Shown piece after piece: positions 56,995 to 64,000 of a stretch of 64,000 bases of DNA (position 1 is the stretch's first letter; each line of letters starts with the position of its first letter). Both the position numbers and the translations under genes were made by a program. The stretch spans positions 146,845,265-146,909,264 of the forward strand of contig CAXKWD010000005.1 of the NCBI GenBank assembly GCA_964059195.1, in the 5' to 3' direction. The DNA is from Ectobius pallidus (Eukaryota; Arthropoda; Insecta; Blattodea; Ectobiidae). The notes below the pieces were generated by a model, which was not told where the DNA came from, searched no databases, and was given only the letters and a program-made list of their open reading frames with translations.

Positions 56995-58245
56995 TGAAAA
57001 CAAACATTTTGTATTTGGGTTAGGTACCTTCAGAGAATGTGACACGAAGACTGGCGGCGACTTTCTCTTACTTTTAATGCCACTTTATATGAAGAAAATT
57101 AAGTTTTTCGCGATTTTCTCGAGAACCTCTCTTACGATTTTGTTTAAATTTTGTACATGAGGTGCTTATATTTAGAGCTAAAACTTTTATTTGGATTTTT
57201 TTTCGAAAATTATCTAATGGTAGTTATAAGTAGACCTGGGATTTTAAGGCAAAAGCCTACTTTGTTCCTTATGAAATAACATGAAAATGTTTAAATATGT
57301 GGATGTTTCATGATAAATCACATACATTTATAGAATTTTATAGTGCCCTAAAATGCCTATTTGAACCTTTAGAGCCTATTTTACTATTTTAGTGCTAAAA
57401 ACGCCTATTTTCTACATTTGAAATAAAATTCAACTTCACAATCTTATAATGGACATGAAAAGTAGAACAGCAGAGGTGGGTTTTTCACAGAAACTTGATT
57501 ATTCCAAACAGTTGTCGCTAAAGGAATGCTGACTGACGGGGGAGGGGGAGGATTAAGGGGAAAGGACTACTGTGTCAAGTCACCAGTGAAAGACCATCTG
57601 TTTAAGTGAATGTAGTTCGTGATACCTAATTTTACAGTTAACTCTGTTAAGAATAGGTATACCACGTTTCTTGCAGTAAAAATAGACCATTTTACAGTTT
57701 AAGTGTATATTGTAATATTTTAAAGTATATTTTCTATCTATTTACACATTTTTAAAGCATATTTTAAGTGCCTATTTACTCTTTTAAAAGCCTGTTTACT
57801 TGTTTTAAAAGCCTATTTTAGGTGCCTAAAACTATTTTTTTTAGAGCCTAAAATCCCAGGTCTAGATAACCCACCCGCTGTTGGTAGAAACTCAGCCTTA
57901 CCTGGTGAACAATAAAGCTTTGGCTCAGGTTGAAACAACTAAATATGCACTCTTAGCAATACGGTCTCTTATTCTGCATCAGAATTTGAAGTGAGAAAAT
58001 TATATTGTCCATGCTTAGGGAAAAGAAATTTACACGGGTGCATTAGGCCTAATCAGATTTTATTTTTGTTGTGTATCCTTTAGGGATGTGGTAACATTCT
58101 CTTCATTTTTACAACCAATTTACATGAAGACAATGTCATACATAGTCTAATATGTTATCCTAAGAGGCAAAACTGTTATTTAGGCAGAGGAAGTTATGTG
58201 TTTCACATTAGATTCTTTTTTCGTTATGGACATGTAAACAGAATA
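56995..58245 (+). repeat. Dispersed repeat R2, copy split by a hAT-like insert
   Basis: Two halves (56995-57230 and 57865-58245) match R2 at 54480-53400 in order. The copy carries GAGAATGTGACACGAAGACT, GGTGCTTATATTTAGAGC, AACTCAGCCTTACCTGGTGA and CAGAGGAAGTTATGTGTTTC. The nature of R2 is unknown; no coding capacity. Confidence 0.7.
57231..57864. mobile_element. hAT-like non-autonomous transposon (TAGACCTGGG type)
   Basis: Inverted ends are TAGACCTGGGATTTTAAGGC and GCCTAAAATCCCAGGTCTA. The AT-rich interior is dense in GCCTATTTT and TTTTAAAGCC words. The flanking 8-mers GTTATAAG and GATAACCC are only loosely alike, so the target duplication is eroded. The insertion itself is confirmed because the R2 relative reads through this point. 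Confidence 0.75.
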
Positions 58246-58529
58246 TTGAGTTGAACCTCGATTTTTCAAACTGAATTCAGTAAATACATACTATATTATA
58301 CACACGAAGAGATGATATTTCTAACAAGCGAGATGTTGCAGGATATACACAGCTCAATCTTGTTAGAAATACAACCGTTAGAGAATAATTGGGAATATAA
58401 TATTATATTCAAGATATGAATAACTGTGGAAATGGTATAGGCTGCACATGGTATTTTCTTCGTCCAATAGAATTTATTAAGGAATCAGTACTCAAAATTA
58501 GCCGTTTATTAGATACCGTTGGGTATATG

Positions 58530-59150
58530 CAGTGGCGTTCTTAGGGTGGGGTGGTGGGGGCGGTCCGCCCCGGGCCCCACTTACTTTGGGGGTCCCCATG
58601 GATGCCTCACCCTAATATAAAAATTAACGTTCCACTTCTATATTTAACTCATCGGAATTTTTCTATTGAATAAAAATATAGTACATTTGACGTGTTACGA
58701 GTTTAACAAATTTACACCAATTACCAATGTTTTGGTCTCAGGTTCATGAGTCGGCCGCGAGAGGTTAATAGGAAATGCGCAGTTGGCTACTGCGCTAAAA
58801 TATATTATTTAACCAATGACAAATACAACATGCCCTAATTTAATTTAACATTGACCGAAAAATTTATTTAAACATGTACTTTTTTCCCTTAAATGAATTT
58901 GTGATTATGCACACATTTGTATTTTGCTAATTTGTTAACTTAATATTATTGGACTAATGTCTGTCTGTATTCGCTACTTCATTCTGTATTATTTTTCCGT
59001 ATAGATTAGCCCATGGAGACGATCAGAAAGACAAAAAAGATTAGCCATAGAAAAAGAAGTTAAAATATCCGTGTTGGTAGCGTTTGTTGGGTAGGAGGGG
59101 GCCTCAAAAATAAATCCGCCCCGGCCCCAAGTGGTCTAGTTACGCCACTG
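58530..59150. mobile_element. hAT-like non-autonomous transposon (CAGTGGCGT type)
   Basis: Ends CAGTGGCG and CGCCACTG form a short inverted repeat. The 8-bp target duplication GGTATATG lies at 58522-58529 and 59151-59158. GC-rich subterminal blocks (GGTGGGGGCGGTCCGCCCCG left, AATCCGCCCCGGCCCC right) bracket an AT-rich core. No transposase frame. Confidence 0.9.
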
Positions 59151-59158
59151 GGTATATG

Positions 59159-59850
59159 AAGCTGAAAAAGGGTAAATAATTTATTATTATGTAAAACTGG
59201 AGAGCCTACAGTGTCAACGAGTGAACACGTAACCTGAATAAGGTATTTGCACTTCCCTTTGCTATAGGGTTTACTGTGATACCATTATTTTCCAACATGG
59301 CAGACATTTCGGTTTCCGCCTTTCGAAAACATTACCAGAGCAACCACTCTACTGAATTATAATCAAGTCCACAGAAATATAAACAAGAGGAACTTCACAT
59401 GCTGTGACGTCAGTTGTAAATATTGAGACAGAAAGAATTGATTATAACAGTGGCTCTGTAACACTTTTCTCCTTGCTTCATATCTTTCTCTCTCTATCTC
59501 TAAGCCTTCCCCATGCTCCCTGTCATCTCTTTTTTAGCGCTTTATCGCTCTTTCTGTCTATGTGCACGCTGTCTCTTTCTCAGACACTCAGACTGTTCAG
59601 TTTTTCAAGTATAATCCAAGGCTCGATGAGCAATGTGATATTTATATTCTAAAAGCAATTTCACATACTTGTATGAAAGCATATTAACGGGTATAGGCCC
59701 ATAAATTAATATATTATGCATACATTACAAAACTCCTATACAAAATGCAATAATAACTGTAAAGTAGTGGCATTACAATAATTACGGTAGGGTATTGACC
59801 TAAAGTGATCACCTGCGTTGTTTCGTGGTTATTTCGTCGCTGGGTTCTAT
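59159..59850. other. No recognisable gene
   Basis: The 82-codon frame at 59404-59652 is a Ser/Leu-rich product of a CTCT-rich stretch and has no domain. Confidence 0.5.
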
Positions 59851-60035
59851 CCCAGGTACCTCCTGGGATAATCCCGGAGGGAAGAGACCACTTGGAAGAC
59901 CTAGACATAGGAAGAGGACAATATTATGGTAGATTTAAGGGAAATAGGATTTGCGAGGGATGGATGGAGTTAGCACAGAATAGGGTTGAATGGCGGGCTC
60001 AGGTAAGCGCGGCAGTGAACCTCCGGGTTTCATAA
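59850..60035 (+). pseudogene. Non-LTR retrotransposon, C-terminal end
   Basis: Plus strand: a KRPLGRPRHR block and then, after a frame change, MELAQNRVEWRAQVSAAVNL followed by RVS and a stop at about 60033. This is the usual C-terminus of the insect non-LTR family whose earlier parts occur at 26940-27265 and 30690-31242. It is 5'-truncated, as is common for such copies. Confidence 0.75.
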
Positions 60036-60369
60036 AATAGATAATGTTCCTTTAACTTGCTTAGGAAGTTATTAAACATGGGATTTAGACACATATAAAT
60101 TTTATTCTGTGGATCTAATGTGTGTTATTAATGACCAAAACAACACTGATATTCAAGAGCTCAAATCTTGATTTTATATTGAAGGGGGTTCTGGGGAGTT
60201 TGAGGAGTGATATCACCTATGATATCTCGGGTCTATATTTAAGTTTTTACGATTTTTTAAATTTAGCCATCGATACATAGCAGAGGTAAAAAAAAAAAAT
60301 GAGCATGCAGTGCAGGATATATCACATATGATACCACCGACCGTCATTACTTTGACTTGTTAGTAGACC
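60036..60369. other. No recognisable gene
   Basis: AT-rich DNA following the non-LTR 3' end; an A10-like run lies at about 60289. Confidence 0.5.
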
Positions 60370-60540
60370 GAAAAAAATCCTCACCATTGATAAAGAAGTA
60401 GCGGCTCCGGTCAAGGAAATCATTAATGTCCGTGAATGTCGCTGTGCTGATCACATGTCCCCCATTCCTGCCATTTGCCTAAGTTAGATGGCACATAGGT
60501 CGTATGGTAGGAGTAGTCCCTACAGCTATGCAACGCCACG
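60370..60540 (+). mobile_element. SINE body fragment
   Basis: TTGATAAAGAAGTAGCGGCT .. CATTAATGTCCGTGAATG .. CCTGCC is shared with 63580-63680. The tRNA-like head is absent, so the copy is 5'-truncated or decayed. Confidence 0.5.
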
Positions 60541-61289
60541 GAGTTAGTTTATTGACCTAATTAATGTACGTACACAATATAAAACAGATATTAAGATTAA
60601 TATAGGCTACATTGCAGTTTATAATCCTATATTAAAAATTATAACTTATAATATTATAACAGGCCTAATTATAACAATAATAGTAGGCTATTCCTGCTGT
60701 CATTACCATTATCAAAAGGAGTAAGTATTTACAACTTTAAAGGTCGATGGCATCATAACCATAAATGTCATAACATTTAGTGACATTTCGACTCAGATTC
60801 TGAGGTTTCCTTCCTTATTCTTCTGCCATTAGCATAGGTTGTTTCACCTCACACGAGTATGATGTATGGGAGGGCGAGATTTGAGCATCAATTCGCCAAA
60901 TCGTCCTGTATTTTACTTGCGTTAGTCGGATAGTATATAGTAGATGGTCGGATATTGCTATACAAGAGTGGCCAGTGTATCTCTGGAGAATCGAGGAAGA
61001 GTTTAGAAGTAGTGCTGAGAGCGAGTCTTTTTTAATTTGCCAGACTCTCTATTGAATTAACATATGTATATCGCACTATTTTTTATGATAGCGAAGAATA
61101 AAAATATTAATTCCGTGAAAATAATCAACCATTAACAGTTGCTCGTGATGCTGGACAAAGCTGGCCTTAAAAAGTAATTATATCTATATATTTCATTTTC
61201 CGTTGAATGGATGTTTACAAATATGAGATATATTATTCTCAATAATAATGAGAAAATATGATTGTTGAGGGTATGAGATTTTTTTTTAC
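60541..61289. other. No recognisable gene
   Basis: AT-rich DNA; no open frame or repeat match noted. Confidence 0.5.
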
Positions 61290-62539
61290 CATTTGTTAGA
61301 CATTTTTAGTCTCACTTTAACAAGTACAATAAAAACACTGAAAAAATATATTGATTCATTTTATTTTCACTTAAATTTCTATGGACCTCAACCACAAAAC
61401 TAGAGAAATACCTTTTTCTTAATTTTAGAATTACCTCTGCAATTTCCGACTACTTCACATAAAATCAACAAGAACAATTTTCAATTAATAAACTTTTAGA
61501 ATGCTTCAATTTCGCCGTCTTATTGGAGCAAATACTCTGAATAAGCTTCTGAAGCAAGTGTAAACACTAACCGAAATGGGGTATAAAATTACAAAATACA
61601 ATGCTTTGTTTTATCATACGAAATAATTAAGGCCTTCTGGCAAAATTGAGCAAGATGTAAAATGTAGGCAGATATTTAAAAAAGTAATTTTAGTAGAACA
61701 ATAATAAATTAGATTAATTACAAATTATTACTTTGTTAAATATTTTGACGTAATTTAATTTAAAAAATTCCCTTTAGGCAGGCCTTATATGTAGGTAGGC
61801 TGAGGTAGATTTCGAAGTGCTAAATCTCGCCTTATATGAGAGTTATCGAAAAACCAGTTATTGATTTGTAGAGTACTCATCAAGAGCTTTACAACGATAC
61901 CCCATAAGACGTGGTTTCAAAAATTTCGAATTTCCATCCCCCCCACCAACCACCCCCACTCGTACCCCCAAAACCCCGAATCGTTGGTGTCACTGTGAAC
62001 TCCATAGGGAGCACTCTAATTTATTCAAACAAAGTTTTCCTCTATACTTCATAGGGGCCGAGATATAAATTTTTCAAAATTTCATCCCCCTCCCCCTCTC
62101 CTCCCCTTGGGCCAATTTTGCTCATTAACGAACTTGTCCGAGCTATTGGGCCTAGAAATATCATAATAAAATTTGGTTCAAATATCTTCAAAATTACGGC
62201 CGCTAGCGTGTAAAGATATATAAATATCACTTTTTTTTTTGAAAGGGCGGTGGTTTCGTACTTAGGGAGGGATGAAACGTAAAGATATGAAAGAATTTTT
62301 CGAAAGTCATGACATGGTATCGATTGCAATATCTACCTAAAAACAGTGACATTAGCTATTTTTAGTTGATAACTTTTTATTTAGTAAGTTTTGGGGTTGA
62401 TAACCTTTTATTTAGTAAGTTTTGGGTTTTATAAGATTGGACTATGTGACTGTCATGTCAATGGGACGGATAATTAAGTTAAAATATCACAGTTAGCTAG
62501 CAAGGAGCAAAATAATTTAAAACCAAAAAATCCGGGCTC
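61290..62539. mobile_element. hAT-like element, left end lost, with internal insert
   Basis: Colinear with 41421-42213: ACAAGTACAATAAAAACACTG, AATTTCGCCGTCTTATTGGA, GCAGATATTTAAAAAAGTAA, TTAGCTAGCAAGGA. It ends AAAAAATCCGGGCTCTG. The extra block at about 61790-62336, with ends GGTAGATTTCG and ATATCTACC, is not in the related copy. It contains C-runs (CCCCCCCACCAACC) and is probably a nested insert of unknown type. Confidence 0.65.
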
Positions 62540-63449
62540 TGCTTATGAAGTTATGAGAGTCTCGCATGAAAATTTGCAATGCATTTTCCGTATCCATAAG
62601 GATGTGTCAAGGTATCTGCACACGTTCCATTAGTGTCCCAGAATTGATGTTGTACACACGGTGATTGGATAACAATCATAAGGTGTTAAGTCTAGTCACT
62701 TTACTGGTTTTGATGGATGTTTGAATCCCTGAAGTGAGGAAATTCAACTTAAATTACGCTGCAGCTTTCATTATTGTCGCTATGAAGCCCTGCGCCATTA
62801 CAGTAAGTGGCGGTTTAACCCAAGTGGTTATTCCAATAATAATGTGAAAGGCAAATTCAATCTTCCACAAATCCAACAACATCTAGCTGGGGTCAAACAT
62901 GGGATACCAAAGTGCGGTATTTGGTTTGCACAAAATCTAGTGCAATCTATCTCAGTGGGTAGCCAACGGTTAATCAGCTGAACACTTATTAACCTCTGTT
63001 TAATAATTTTGACCTATGTTAGGGTATTTATTGCTAGTGTTTCATATTCCAAACACCGTCTTTCTCGAATTGAATTTACTTATGCAAAAATGGCATAAGT
63101 TATACTATGACTTTTGAGTTCTTAATTATTGTTTGAGGAAAATAGAATAACAACACAAATTAAATGAAAGTTTCAAAACAAAAATCTTTATTTAGTTACA
63201 TCAATTTTATCATAAAAGTCACAGAAATGCATTTACTATTCACTATCTTTTACGAATACGTTATACTGTAACATATGTCCATTTTTGCAGACAACCAAAC
63301 AATTGCCTGTCATTTACTAATGAAACAAAGCATAAATCAATGTCCAGTTTATTACCAATCGATGTGTCCCTCTATAGCTTTTTTCATAAAAAGTAACTAA
63401 TTCCATTTTTGTTTTGTTTGTTTTTTGTTTTTTTGTTGTTGCAGAAGTC
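62540..63449. other. No recognisable gene
   Basis: AT-rich DNA. The region 62580-62860 is slightly GC-richer, but frames are short and unrecognised. Confidence 0.5.
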
Positions 63450-63790
63450 GTTTTAGTTAGTCCGCCGGCGTGTTCTAGTAGTTTTCCGTAGGTTTGAGTT
63501 CGATCACCAGTACCTCCTCTGATTTTTATGGGGAGGGGAGTCTGGAACGGGGTGCACTCAAGCTCGTGACACCAACTGAGGATCTACTTGATAAAGAAGT
63601 ATCGGCTCCGTTCAAGAATGCCATCAATAACGGCCGTGGTAGTTGCTATTCTGTTACATACCCTAATCCTGCCTATTGTAGTTGTTCATTATAGTCTCTA
63701 TAAAGCACTGCGCCTATGGGAGAACGGATAGTAGGTAGCCTAGTCCCACATGGGATGTAGAGCCTCGTACTTCAGTTTCGATTTAGGTAT
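63450..63790 (+). mobile_element. tRNA-derived SINE
   Basis: B-box-like GAGTTCGATCA near 63496 follows a tRNA-like stretch (GTCCGCCGGCGTGTTCTAGT). The body contains TTGATAAAGAAGTATCGGCT, shared with 60370-60540. The small plus frame at 63494-63694 is a by-product. Confidence 0.55.
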
Positions 63791-64000
63791 CTTTCAACCT
63801 TAACCTTAATTGCAACTAATTATTCTTTTCATTTGGCTTTAATAACTTTAATCTAATCATGCATAGGCCTACTTATTTTCTAATATGTTATTTACTTCAG
63901 GAATGCACTCGATAAGGAATCTCCAACTAGAAAGAACCCTATTTTAGAGTTTGTGCTAGAGCTCTGTTAAGTAAAAAACATGCTAGAATCTATTAGTACA
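63791..64000. other. No recognisable feature
   Basis: AT-rich DNA to the window edge. Confidence 0.5.

Overview
This is a gene-poor, AT-rich animal nuclear window made almost entirely of transposable elements and tandem repeats. I found no host gene I could name and no functional tRNA or rRNA. An insect origin is strongly suggested. The evidence is arthropod-type Helitrons, many hAT-like inserts, mariner/Tc1 relics with insect-style transposase motifs, tRNA-derived SINEs, an insect-type non-LTR retrotransposon, and a short (CCTAA)n run matching the insect telomere repeat. The non-LTR and mariner fragments resemble families I associate with cockroach genomes, Periplaneta in particular; that species guess is inference.

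Layout. 0-9.5 kb: a SINE, a 1.56-kb hAT-like element holding a 171-bp tandem duplication and a Helitron 3' end, a MITE with doubled palindromic termini, and a second hAT-like element with a mariner-type MITE nested in it. 9.5-15.6 kb: Helitron pieces, a five-unit tandem repeat, and a complete minus-strand Helitron interrupted by a SINE with a clean target duplication. 15.6-19.1 kb: the most striking locus, about 110 copies of a 30-bp unit that reads as a 10-residue peptide repeat. Two single-base deletions break it, its open frame continues past the array, and the frame ends on a poly(A)-signal-like AATAAA. 20-25 kb: a foldback element, a ~123-bp satellite array, a GC-rich retroposed insert and a mariner transposase relic. 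28.7-30.3 kb: a ~1.6-kb imperfect palindrome with ~700-bp arms.

30.6-39.5 kb is a nested set. A non-LTR retrotransposon fragment is split by a 605-bp hAT-like MITE (8-bp target duplication). It is split again by a complete 7,533-bp LTR retrotransposon on the minus strand, with 1,170-bp LTRs that look identical and a 4-bp target duplication. That element carries one intact 817-codon gag-like ORF and no visible protease, reverse transcriptase or integrase. It looks recent and non-autonomous.

40-64 kb: a perfect 315-bp tandem duplication, more hAT-like elements, a dispersed MITE family with three copies (one split by a SINE), a Tc1/mariner-superfamily relic, two head-to-tail Helitrons, microsatellites, an old dispersed repeat hit by hAT-like inserts at the same point in two copies, a non-LTR 3' end and SINE remnants. 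The 8-bp palindrome TAGGCCTA recurs about 30 times across the window, far above composition expectation. Coordinates of repeat edges without target duplications are approximate. All identities are by eye.
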